Below, piece after piece: positions 1 through 12,896 of a DNA stretch of 64,000 nt. The notes under the pieces are model-generated. The model worked only from the letters and a program-made list of their open reading frames with translations. It had not been told where the DNA came from and made no database searches. A program made the translations under genes and the position numbers. This DNA is from Vigna angularis (lineage: Eukaryota; Streptophyta; Magnoliopsida; Fabales; Fabaceae), in contig NC_068974.1 of assembly GCF_016808095.1 (NCBI RefSeq), forward strand, positions 23,234,825 to 23,298,824, in the 5' to 3' direction. How positions within the stretch are numbered: position 1 is the first letter of the stretch; every line of letters starts with the position of its first letter.

Positions 1-1571
1 CTTCTTCATAGAGTTGTTTCCACTGTCTGCCCTCTTCTAAAGCCACATTCTTCTCATTCACCCTCATGGATAACTCCTTACTTGCGGCCGCAAGATCCTG
101 TTTTACTCGGAATGTATAATCTCTCTCTGCCTTCTGGCTTTTGACAATGTTTTCATAAGCCCGTGACTTTTCTTCGTTATCATTCCTCACATCCACAAAA
201 TCATTGCGAGCCTTCTGTAATTCATTTTCCAACCTAGCATTCCTCACCCTCAATTTCTCCACCTCAGCCTTCAGCTGTTTCACCTCTTCACTTTCCGGGG
301 CTTGGGATGTTCCTTCACTCGCCGATTGATCATTGATGGGCTTGAAAGGCAACTTGACTTCTCTTACCCTCTCCAGAATCCAGGCATGATAACTAACCTT
401 GCTATCCATCACTCCACTCCTCAAGTCCTTCTCTGCTCGCACCACATTTTCCCAAGCACTTCTGACTTTCCTCAACATTTCAGTACAATGTCCGTCCTCA
501 TAGTAGATGAAGAAGGTTGTGAGATAATCTGGTGAAGGCGCCCCCTTCATAGGATATCCGAACTGTCTTTGGACCAAAACAGGGTTGTAGTTAATACAAT
601 ACCTAGCGCCTATGAGAGGTATGTTAGGGAAGTTGCCACAATGTTGGATAGATGGTTTAGTCTCAAGCCAAGGAAGGCGCCATTTTACGTTTCCTTCCCT
701 CAAACCGGCAAAGAAAAGAGCCCACCCATTACCTCCTTGATGCGACAGATTCTCAGGTGAACTTCTAACATCGATTACCCCCTTAAATACTCGTGCCGTC
801 ATCCACGCATATAACGCCGGCAAACAACAAAGAATCCTCTTCCCTTTTCTCTCATGGCAAAAACTCATAGTCCCATATACATCTGCGAGGACTGCTGTTA
901 CGGGGTTTTCTGATCTCGTCTTTTTTGCCACGAAGACATCAATAGCAGTGTAATCTACAAAGTCTTCCAGTTTGGGAAACAGGACAATGCCAAACACAGT
1001 GAGGGCTAGTACATCCATGAAGGTCTCCCATTCTTCCCTATTTCCCAAGTCGTGCAAATACTGTTCAAGGTATCCTTGTGTCAGCCCCCGCATTTGATGT
1101 CTCGTTATCAACCGGTTCTCCAATTCATTGGGCTGTAATTTCATTATAGCGGCAAGGGTAGAAACAGAGGCATGATGCTCCAAGTGCTGATATGGCTTGG
1201 TACCCTCTAATGGAAAGCCCAGAATATGCTCAAATTCTTCTACAGTTGGCGCCAGCTGGAAGTCCTGGAAGGTAAAACATCTCAGGGGAGGATCATAATA
1301 CTGAGCTAGAGCTGTAATAGCGGGCAACTGTACTTTCACCTCCATTAAACTCAACAAATTCCCATATTTCCTCCCGAAGGCTTCTCTCTGTATGGTCTTG
1401 AGTCTTCGGCCTAAATTTATCAACCCGGTCAAATTTCCAACATGTGTCCTTAGGCTAGACTTCTTTCTTAAAATGACGGAGTTGGTATGCAGTGTAGCAT
1501 CAGATCTGGTGTCAACATCCATCTCGTGTGAAGTCAAGTGTATACCTGTGATTTCCCCTAAAACCAACATG
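1..1571 (-). CDS. Ogre ORF1 protein, DUF7745-like with C-terminal coiled coil (partial)
   Basis: I read an uninterrupted frame of about 523 codons from an ATG at 1571 down to base 1, with no stop. An in-frame upstream ATG near 1600 is also possible. The N-terminal ~350 residues look like the plant DUF7745-type proteins annotated next to Ogre elements: QLAPTVEEFEHILGFPLEG near residue 120, then a cysteine- and aromatic-rich block around CCLPALYAWMTARVFKG. After a Ser/Glu-rich hinge, the last ~100 residues are Leu/Lys/Glu-rich heptads (EVEKLRVRNARLENELQKA), a predicted coiled coil. In Ogre elements ORF1 precedes gag and its function is unknown. The intact frame suggests a fairly recent insertion. 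The family name is from memory; the open frame is seen directly. Confidence 0.8.
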
Positions 1572-2254
1572 TTACTAAATGATGCATGAATATGATGCAT
1601 GATAATAAAACAACACGATGAATCAAATGCATGCATGGCATGAAAATGCAATAACATAATTTTCGAAAGAGAACGAATAGCGTGAGGATTACAAGAATAC
1701 ACGTTTCTCCCTTTGTGCCCTAACAAAGGTTCAATGGCTTGGATCCGAGGTCAAGTATATGCAATTTCACAAGGATGGTCTCCCGAACCTAGAGGTCAAT
1801 GGTCACTAGAGCTATGGCCCCCTTCATAGCATCTCCACAACAGTCGAGTAATCAACTAGATGAGGAGACACAAGTGAAGAGAACAGACTCTAGCTGGAGT
1901 TCTCACGATAGCCAGACAGGAAGTACATCCCAGAATGACACCGCTACACAACTCCTCTAATTCTAAGTTACGCTCAGACCCGGGCATAGGGCCCCACTCA
2001 TGATATGCACAAAGTGTGTGTGTGAAGGGAGAATGCAATGCATACCCAAACCCTCACCTGCAAAACAACCAGAAAATTTCCCAGACAGATATAAACATAT
2101 TTTCTACCCTAGGTTTCAATATAGAACAAACCAAACAATTCACATGCAATTATTCAAAATATCAAACATAGATAAAGAAAAAGGGGAAGGAAAACATAAA
2201 GCAAAACCACATCCAAATCGTGCATCTAATTAAATGGCTTGACTCTCTAAAAGT
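1572..2254 (-). other. Ogre 5' leader between primer site and ORF1
   Basis: No convincing coding frame. The stretch 1730-2010 is clearly related to 56060-56345, the leader of the second Tat/Ogre-like element in this window. Both share the AGAGCTATGG, AAGAGAACAGAC, TTCTCACGATAGCCA and CACTCATGATATGC blocks in the same order. Confidence 0.7.
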
Positions 2255-2271
2255 CCCCAGTGGAGTCGCCA
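2255..2271 (-). other. Primer binding site, tRNA-Arg type
   Basis: The minus strand reads TGGCGACTCCACTGGGG two bases after the LTR end. It starts with TGG, as needed to pair with a tRNA CCA end, and matches the tRNA-Arg primer site reported for Ogre elements. A one-to-two-base variant is present in the second element at 56511-56528. Confidence 0.8.
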
Positions 2272-2924
2272 TCTGTCGCAATCGGAATCGCGACGGGACG
2301 ACGATCCAAAAAAGACGGGTTTCGAAAAGAGAGATTTGGAGTCGCCACCATAGTTTATTCTAGAAAACTACGGAAAAACCATAAAATAATAAGACACGGT
2401 CCACGAAAACCAGATTCTGGATTCGGGAGTCGGTTACGCGTAGGGAAGGTATTAGCACCCTACAGCGCCTGCCCGAATGCAGTACCTTTAACTAAATGCG
2501 CGAATGTGATGTGGTTTTCAAAATGTTTAACTATCCCCTAAAATAAAATTCTAAATAAACAAAATATATTTTTTAGTTTTTTTGGGCCCGACAAGGATTG
2601 ACCTTGCTCCTACGTATTCTCATTCAAAATGAGAAATCAGGGTTACGTAGTTCTTTTGAAGATGCTTGAGAGATTTGTTTGAGAAATTGATTGAAAGATT
2701 CGTTTGAGAAATTGATGGAAAATACGTTTTGAAATGATTTTGGGATTTTTGGGAAGTGAACCTGACAAGGACTAGCCTTGCTCCTACGTATCTCCAATCT
2801 TGATGGAGAATCAAGGATCACGTAGTTCTGGCTAGGAAGATTGTTTGTTGTTTAAAATTGCTGATGTTTTTGGGTTTTTTGAAGATTTTATACTTTTTTT
2901 TTTTGTATTTTACTTAAGGAAAAG

Positions 2925-3345
2925 AAAAGGTTTTTAGCACAAGGACGATGCGCGCGATCACACATGTGCCTAAACCTTTAAAACATATTTTTGTAATTTT
3001 AATTAAGAAAGAGAAAAGGTTTTCAGCACAAGGACGATGCGTGCGATCACACATGTGCCAAAACCTTTAAAACATATTTTTTGTAATTTTAATTAAGAAA
3101 GGGAAAAGGTTTTTAGCACAAGGATGATGCGTGCGATCACACATGTGCCTAAACCTTTAAAATATATTTTTTATAATTTTAGGAAAGAAGAAGAAAAGGT
3201 TTTAGCACAAGGACGATGCGTGCGATCACACATGTGCCTAAACCTTTTAAAATATTTTTGTTATTATTTGAGAAGAAGAAAAGGTTTTAGCACAAGGACG
3301 ATGCGTGCGATCACACATGTGCTTAACCTTTTATAACATATTTTT
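2925..3345. repeat. Tandem repeat, about 85-90 bp x 5, inside the Ogre LTR
   Basis: The block GCACAAGGACGATGCG followed by CGATCACACATGTGC recurs at 2937, 3026, 3116, 3205 and 3290. Spacing is 89, 90, 89 and 85 bp. The conserved ~45-bp core alternates with a variable AT-rich spacer. Confidence 0.9.
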
Positions 3346-3559
3346 GTAAATTTTATTTTTTATGTGTATATAAGTAAAATTATTATATATATATTTTGAA
3401 ATAAGTGGATATTTAAAAAAGATAATTAAAATAAAATAAAATAAAATGAAATGAAATAAGATGAATAAAAAGGCAAATAAATAAATAAATAATAAAAAAA
3501 AAACAACAAAAATGGGGGTGCCAAAATAAATAAAAAGGGGTGTCGAACGGTCGGTCGAA

Positions 3560-4545
3560 AAGTTTGGATAACGAGCGCTCGTTCGTTTGGATAACGAGCG
3601 CTCGTTGGTGAGAAGGTTGAACGGACGCCGGGAAAGGCTTAAGGTTAACGAGCGCTCGTTCGTTTGGATAACGAGCGTTCGTTGGTGAGAAGGTTGAATG
3701 GTCAGTCGAGAAAGGCTTAAGGTTAACGAGCGCTCGTTCGTTTGGATAATGAGCGTTCGTTGGTAAGAAGGTTGAATGGTCAGTCGAGAAAGGCTTAAGG
3801 TTAACGAGCGCTCGTTCGTTTGGATAACGAGCGCTCGTTGGTGAGAAGGTTGAACGGACGCCGGAAAAGGACGAATGACGAGCGCTCGTTGGGGACGAGC
3901 GTTCGTTGGGGAATTGGCGAACGGACGCTGGGAAACGGGCCGAATGACGAGCGCTCGTTGGGGAATTGGCGAACGGACGCTGGGAAACGGGCTAAATGAC
4001 GAGCGCTCGTTGGGGGACGAGCGTTCGTTGGGGAATTGGCGAACGGACGCTGGGGAACGGGCTAAATGACGAGCGCTCGTTGGGGGACGAGCGTTCGTTG
4101 GGGAACTGGCGAACGGACGCTGGGAAACGGGCTAAATGACGAGCGCTCGTTGGGTGACGAGCGTTCGTTGGGGAATGACGAACGGATGCTGGGAAATGGG
4201 CCGAATGACGAGCGCTCGTTGGGGACGAGCGTTTGTTGGGGAATTGGCGAACGGATGCTGGGAAATGGGCCGAATGACGAGCGCTCGTTGCGGACGAGCG
4301 TTCGTTGGGGAATTGGCGAACGGATGCTGGGAAATGGGCCGAATGACGAGCGCTCGTTGCGGACGAGCGTTCGTTGGGGAAATGGCGAACGGATGCTTGG
4401 AAATGGGCCGAATGACGAGCGCTCGTTGGGGACGAGCGTTCGTTGGGGAATTGGCGAACGGACGCTGGGAAATGGGCTAAATGACGAGCGCTCATTGGGG
4501 GACGAGCGTTCGTTGGGGAATGGTCACCAAACGGTCCGTCCAAGA
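3560..4545. repeat. Palindrome-rich tandem repeat: 78-bp then 69-bp units, inside the Ogre LTR
   Basis: Units of about 78 bp (e.g. starts at 3641, 3719, 3797) give way to about ten units of 69 bp (e.g. 4201, 4270, 4339, 4408). Most units carry the 14-bp perfect palindrome AACGAGCGCTCGTT or a close variant, plus ACGAGCGTTCGTTGGGG. Because 69 and 78 are multiples of three, long open frames with repeated peptides appear on both strands; these are not genes. Confidence 0.9.
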
Positions 4546-6726
4546 AGTGGCCGAACGGTCGTTCGGTGAGGAGGTAGACGACGAACGTTCGAAAAAGGCT
4601 TAACGTGCGTTGATTTATGGGCTTGGCCCACCGGGGTAGTTTCTAACCTAGAATTCCCTGAGGGGTTCTGCCTTCCCATTCTCATTCACTCATTCACGCC
4701 GTTCCTCTCAAATGAGACCAATGTCTCCTTCTCTCTGACCAAAAGAAGTTGCTCCTCCACGCACTGCAACGTCGACGCCGCTGCCTCCACCGAAGTTGGC
4801 CGTCGCAAGCCACGAGCCAGGGCGTCGCCGTCAAGGTCGTTTTCGGCGACCACCCCGATCTCTCCCTCTCTTTCTACCGTCATTTCTTTGATTGTGTAAT
4901 GGGTGCCATGTGTGTGAATGTTGTTTTCTGGTTGTTACGGGTGTGTGTGTGTATGGTGATGGGAAAACATGATTGAGACTAGGCACCGAGTGGGTTTTGG
5001 GTTTGGTCTGTTGGGATTGGCCGTGAGCGTGGGAGTTAGGAAGGAGAGAGGGAGCGTGGTGAAACAGAGAATGAATGGAAGTGGAGATCGGTGTTGAATG
5101 GTTGATGGCGATGGTGGATGGCGATGGTGGATGGTACAGTGGCCAATTCTGGCTTTGGTTCAGCGAAGGTAAAGTACGAGCTTGTGTTTGGGTGCTGGAA
5201 CTTGGTCATTGTTCTTGGTTGGTTGTGGCATTGTGCAATGCAGGTTGAGGATGATGGTGTTGGAGGTGGTCATGTTGACCGAATGGGATGGATTTCAAGA
5301 GCAGAGAAACTGAAATCAGTGGTGGCTGGGGAGGATGATAGATGTAGCGCGTGAGTTGGGATGGATTTGGTTTCAGAGGGTGTGATTTTGTTGAGTGAAT
5401 AGAGAAGAGCGTGAGAGTGAATGGAAGATAGGAAAATGGTGGGTTCTTTGGCTTTGAGTGTGCTGAAGGAATTGAGAGTTTTGCGTGTGAGGGGGGTATT
5501 GATTGAAGATTGGTGTTGGCCGTGTATAAGGTTCAGTGTCCGGTCAATGATGGAAGCAGGATGATGACGGGAAATATGATGGAAGTAGTGAGTGAACTGT
5601 GAAGAAGAAACAAGCGGTTGGGATGGTTACGGGTGAGAGGAGCAGAGGGGTTGGAGAGTGATTTGAGAAGTGTAGGATAGATGATGGATGTGAGGTATAT
5701 GAAAGAAGAAGATGATGATGATGGAGATGGTGTTGGAGATGAACGTGATGACGCTAGAGGTGGTGTTGGATAGTATAAGGTGTTGGAGATGAACGATGGA
5801 TGGCGTTGAAGATGATGGGCATGGTCGTGTATCTGGTATAAGGATGAAGATGGTGATCGTGAGGTAATAAGGATGAAGATCCTGAGTGTTGGCCGTGAGG
5901 TGTTGATGATTGGAAATGAAAGTGAAGAAAGGTACTGGCCGTGAGGCGTAAGGATGAAGAGATGGATGTTGATGTGTATAAGGGTATTTACAAATATCCA
6001 CAACACCATGAATGTATTCAACTAAACATATGCAAACTTAGCAACAACGTAACAGAGACATGTTCAAAACTCAGTAAAACATGGAGTGCAAGGTATTACT
6101 TACCTTTTGAAGCTTCGTTTGCTATTGCCAACCTTGTGTCTCCGATGAGTCTCTCCCCTGAGTAGCTGACTTCTCCCCTCTCTTTTTTGTGAATAATGCC
6201 TCCTGTTTTTCTTTGCAGGTGCCAATGTCTCCTTCTTGGCAATGGATGATGATCCAGTGAAGATGAAGGTCCCCCTGGAGCTCTCCAAAATCCCCCTTTC
6301 TCAATGCTTCTCTGTGCTTTTTGTGCCACTCTGCAATTCCGTATGCCCAAATCGTGTATGTGCCAAATCTGTAGGCTCCAAAATGTCTCTGCCACCACCC
6401 GCGGACTCTGCAGAAACGATTTTCTGCCCCCTCCTCCCAGCACACACACGTACACTGTTCCCTCTAAACAAAAACACTTTTTCCTTCTTTTTCTTTTTTC
6501 TTTTATTCATTTTTTCACTAAAGACAAACGCCTTATTTTTTTTCTCTTTTTTTGCTTTTCCTTTTTTTTCTTTTTTTAAAAAACACTAAATCAAATACAA
6601 AATAGTAAAATGAAATTAAACATAATAACATAAAATAAAATGAAAATGTAGAAAATAAAATAAAACAAATCAAAAATAGAAAGAGACCTATCATTTAGTC
6701 AATCCGGACGAAATTGGGTGTTGACA

Positions 6727-7426
6727 CTCCCCTTAGACCATTCTCAAATTTCCTGCACTGCCACTCTTCATCCATAGTCATGGTGTGGAATCGGAGTAAG
6801 TGCTTGAACCTGTCAGCATACTCTGCCACGGGCATATTTCCTTGCACTAGCTGGAGAAATTCAATCTCCTTATCATACCTCACGCTGTCCGGGAAGTACT
6901 CAGTGTAGAACTTCTCCTTGAACAACTCCCAAGTAATAGGAGCTCTATTCCCATCTAGGATCATTTTCATGTTGCTCCACTAGTGCCCTGCTTCCCCATT
7001 CAACAGGTACTCAGTATACGCCAGTTTGTTCTCATCTGGACACCTCTTGGCATGGTAAATTCTCTCCATGTCCCAGAACCAATGGTCAGCTTCACCCGGA
7101 TTACACTTCCCATCAAACCTGGCTGGATGGTATTGTAGAAAGCTTTCCAAGCTCCATTCTGGGACCAGACCCGCAGATGAAGACGCGTCTGCCGCGGTCC
7201 TACCATCAACCATCATATCCATGAATTGCCTCTGAGTGGTATCAGGCGATGCTCTAGTGTTCTCAGCAGACACTCTTGCAGCTTCTAAATTCTACAAGGC
7301 TATGGTGTTTTGCTGAACCAGTGCAACATTCTAATGTTACAACGCCTAATGTACCGTCTCTAACATCTAGTTAGATTCAGACGGCTCGGCCTGAGGGGGA
7401 GGAGGAGGAGGAAGCCTAGGTGTCAT
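6727..7426 (-). pseudogene. Ty3/gypsy gag, N-terminal part, broken by stops and by the Ogre insertion
   Basis: Starting at an ATG at 7426 (MTPRLPPPPPPQAEPSES), the frame encodes a gypsy gag: QYHPARFDGKCNPGEADHW, then NKLAYTEYLLNGEAGH, then WELFKEKFYTEYFPDSVR and QLVQGNMPVAEYADRF, typical of the retrotransposon gag fold (PF03732-type). Five early stops sit where the family has Gln, and one TAG replaces a Trp codon just after GEAGH (6977-6979). The gene ends abruptly after ENGLRG at 6727, where the Ogre LTR begins. The rest of gag and pol would lie beyond the Ogre element, outside the window. It is clearly non-functional. Confidence 0.85.
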
Positions 7427-7545
7427 CTTCTGTTCACATAGAGAGGAAAGACCATCAGTCCAACTAAAATAAACAAGGACAACCAACTTAAACATGACTA
7501 AGAGTACACAATCATAAGCAAGGCACAATGTTACCAATGAGGAAG
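7427..7545 (-). other. Short leader upstream of the gypsy gag
   Basis: About 120 bp of non-coding sequence between the gag start and the LTR-like segment. It contains a small hairpin (ACCAATG, 6-base loop, CATTGGT at about 7533-7552). I could not identify a canonical initiator-Met primer site here. Confidence 0.4.
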
Positions 7546-8332
7546 CATTGGTAAATTGAAGATAAATGATTTTGATGATGTTGCAAGAAGATAAACTTGA
7601 AGAAGTTGTTATAATTGTTGTAAAAGCACTTTGTAGGAAATAAATGTATTAGGAAAGTCTTTGAATATGTAAAACTTAGAAAATCTCGTACCTTTAGTTA
7701 AGTTACGCATTTAATCAATTATGAGAAGTTATAATCGATTATTCCTACAAATAATCGATTATCAACTGGTCCTCTTGAGAACTGTCAAAGTCATTGGAAT
7801 AATCGATTGTTCCTCAGGATAATCGATTATCATCTTTTGAAAAACCCTGTAACGGACTCAAATAATCGAGTATCACTAAAAATAATCGATTATATGTGGC
7901 AGTTATAATCTATCTCTACGAACTCAGACCAGTTGGCTATATAAGGTTGTTCCAAAACTCTTAAAAGAAACACTGAGCTTTTTGAGAATACAGTTTGTCT
8001 GAGGAAGTTCCAAAAAGCTAGTTCATTGCATTGCCTGGTCTCGTGAATAGGAGAAGCTCGCGCTTTGTGGGTCAAAGGTCGGAGCGATTCTCTTCGAGTT
8101 GGTAAAGTTGTTGTTGTTCTAGTTCGTTGGTCGAAGGAATACTATTTCTGCATTGTTCTGGTTCGTTGGTCGAAGGAAAGTGCAAATTGATTGCTTCCCG
8201 TTCGTTGGTCGAAGCAAGCATCCTTCCGGTTCGTTCGTCGAAGGAAGGTTTTATCTTACTGTTCATTTACCATATTGTAAATATGTGAAACTGTTTTTTA
8301 GTGAAAACATTAATCACTTTTCATAGTGATTA
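7546..8332 (+). repeat. LTR-like segment with ATAATCGATTAT palindromes and GTTCGTTGGTCGAAGGAA repeats
   Basis: It ends ...TTAACA at 8332, directly against the RING-array flank (ACTGGATATCCAC, compared with ACTAGATATTCAC in other units), so 8332 is an insertion edge. Features are about six copies of the palindrome ATAATCGATTAT (7725-7895), a TATATAAGG box at 7938, and four copies of about 18 bp GTTCGTTGGTCGAAGGAA (8118-8245). The box suggests plus-strand transcription, i.e. a separate copia-like LTR. The position next to the gag leader would also fit the 5' LTR of that minus-strand gypsy element. The left edge is uncertain. Confidence 0.6.
7938..7946 (+). promoter_or_regulatory. Candidate TATA box in the LTR-like segment
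   Basis: TATATAAGG preceded by a C-rich stretch and followed by a transcribed-looking region with no palindromes. Orientation plus, if this is an LTR promoter. Confidence 0.45.
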
Positions 8333-9457
8333 ACAACTGGATATCCACACACATACAAGGACTAAGTGCTTGTGAATATTAGCATAAAACAATTTTTTGA
8401 TAATAAAAAAAGATTATACAAAATTGTTGATCCAAAATTCAAAGTAAAAACAAAAATTTAAGCCAAAAAAGGTCATCTCACCCCACGTAACCTAAAAGTA
8501 CAAAAGGAAAACTATTAAATTTGAAAGCAAACAACAATAATATGGAAAACCGAAAATTAAAAGAAATAAAACTAAACATTGGAGTCAAGATCATCTCACT
8601 AAGAAATTAAAACATGAAATAAAAATAATAGAGACTTACTTCGTGATCAAATCACAATTTGTGTAGATTTCTGAAAGAGGTTTCTTTTTGAAGAAATAAC
8701 ATATGAATATAAGAAACTAAAAAAAATACTAGAGGATGAGTAAGTAAGAGAAAGGAATATTAAAAGTGTGTCATTTGTAAATGTAACATGAATATGAACT
8801 ATTATATTAAAAGAAAATCTTATTGTTAAAGATAAATTTGATTTTTAAAATTCAATTCTAAATATCTACTATATTTGATATGGTGGCATTAGGATTTACC
8901 ACATAATTGGAAAAAAAAGGAGATATAAAGATTATTCTCCATAAAATAAAACTATATATATGTATTTGTAATTTAAGAGTAGAAGCAAAGAAATATATAT
9001 GAAAAAATATAACCGTGTATCTATATAATAATGGAAAGATTACACCTTTCATATTATATATTTGGGTTATTATTTAATTTAGTCATTATATTTTAATTGA
9101 ATTCTAACAAACAAAACATACATATAACTAAAAGTGCACTGTATCTCTATATACAAAAGATAAATTTTATTTTCTTAATTACATATTGATAAAATATTAC
9201 AATTCAAACTTGTATTTGATTTGTACATATAATTTTTAGATAATTCACCATGTTATACTTAGCATTTTGATAATATAATATAACGATAGTTTTGTGAAAT
9301 AGATAATTATGATACAATTACATTAATAATTATATTTAAGGTACGTCTTTTTAAAATAATTAAGGGATATTATTTTATTTAATTATAAAAGAGAGAATGT
9401 ATTGGAATACATACATGATAAATTTAATTTTTTTTAGATAAATTAAATTATATACTA

Positions 9458-9524
<67 letters not shown>

Positions 9525-9680
9525 AGTGGAAGATTTTTATTTATACTTTTTTATCTATAATTAACTCTTCAGATTTTTAGACTTAATTATATGTTTCATA
9601 AATGAGATCTTATTTTATTCGAAGAGAAAATTGATATCAAAACCAATCATATATCTAATAATTTTTATTTTAATATATAT
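8333..9680 (-). repeat. Unit 0: upstream flank of a RING-H2 copy whose exons are missing
   Basis: Colinear with the 5' flank of the intact copies (e.g. 29390-30813): same candidate 5' UTR splice donor, same AT-rich promoter-side sequence, and a (TA)n tract at about 9465-9520. No exon is present. The left end is cut by the LTR-like segment at 8332, and a stretch of about 90 bp present in other units (TTTTTTACATGGACAAG region) is deleted near 9650. Confidence 0.8.
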
Positions 9681-12122
<2,442 letters not shown>

Positions 12123-12896
12123 TATATAAAGTTTTAGTTTTAAGATAATATTTTTATTTCAAGTATAGTTCATAATAAAATTAGTATACAATTTTTTTTA
12201 TTCATTAGAGAAGTCTTTTTTTATATTTTTTATAAGCATAGTAATGAATATAATCGTACTCTATTAATTTTGTTAAAAGAGAATATACAGCATTCATATA
12301 ATTTTTTCTGTTATAACTATTTTGATGTCTAAACAACATAAATCAATAAAAAAAACTACATTTATTTCTACATAACTATTAAAATTTTACAAAATTAAAA
12401 ATAAAATATGTAATTAATCTATATGATCCAATTGTTAAAAAAAAATTACATCTTCTAAAACTTTTAATATTGAAGGAAATATATTCTTGATTAAAATGAT
12501 AAAACAATAACTAGTGAATTTATTTTACAGTTCAATTTATAAAAATCTTGTCACATTAAATTAACACGATTTATGTATGTACGTGACACAGAGAATGGAC
12601 AAAAAAATGTTACAATATAAAAAAATTCTTTTTCATCACATACTTGAAAATAAGACATTCAATAATCTATGAAAGAAGATATGAAATTAGGACATTCAAA
12701 AATTTATGAATGTAAACCAAATTTTGTTGTTACATACAGGGCAGCATTACATCCAATCATTTGTGTGAAAACAAAAAACAATTGACATTACAAATTCCTA
12801 TAGTTAACATATTAACATCTATACAACATGATTATTATTGTTCTAAAACCATAAAATAAATGAAATCGACAATCTTAATAATGAAATAAGTGTTTT
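12123..12896. other. Unit 1: 3' flank of RING-H2 copy 1
   Basis: AT-rich, no coding frame. It is colinear with 27145-27917, 32050-32822 and (interrupted by a MULE) 41413-43650, so it is the downstream region of the gene including any 3' UTR. No distinct polyadenylation signal stands out among the many AATAAA-like words. Confidence 0.7.

Larger units (their letters stand above)
1..6726 (-). mobile_element. Ogre-type Ty3/gypsy retrotransposon, 5' part (runs off left edge)
   Basis: Read on the minus strand, this has a very long LTR (2274-6726, beginning TGTCAACACCC and ending GCGACA), a two-base spacer, a primer binding site TGGCGACTCCACTGGGG (2255-2271), a leader, and a long open frame that leaves the window. 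A multi-kilobase LTR, a tRNA-Arg-type primer site and an extra ORF before gag are the published hallmarks of Ogre elements. Gag, protease and polymerase would lie to the left. The element interrupts a gypsy gag gene: gag codons resume right after the LTR edge at 6727. The target duplication cannot be checked because the other end is outside the window. Confidence 0.85.
2274..6726 (-). repeat. Giant 5' LTR (about 4.45 kb) of the Ogre-type element
   Basis: On the minus strand the LTR starts TGTCAACACCCAATTTCGTC at 6726 and ends ...GCGACA at 2274, giving a TG...CA terminus. The first ~24 bases match the LTR start of the element at 50741-57760. It holds two tandem repeat blocks (2925-3345 and 3560-4545), several GA-rich stretches at 4610-5960 and poly-purine/T tracts at 6480-6700. 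Short open frames on both strands within it look like by-products of the repeats. Confidence 0.85.

Noticed and set aside
3124..3336. 70-codon frame
   Set aside because: Lies in the 85-90 bp tandem repeat and shows no protein-like features.
3875..4569. Long overlapping open frames on both strands with repeated NDERSLG- or FPASVRQFPNERSS-type peptides
   Set aside because: They lie entirely in the 69-bp tandem repeat; a multiple-of-three period keeps frames open by chance on both strands.
5533..6021. 162-codon minus-strand frame rich in Ser, Pro and His
   Set aside because: Low-complexity GATG-rich LTR DNA; two overlapping frames on the same strand are equally open and no domain is recognisable.
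7529..7552. TGGTAACATTGTGCC as a primer binding site for the gypsy gag element
   Set aside because: Only the first five bases match the initiator tRNA-Met complement; I could not match another tRNA with confidence.
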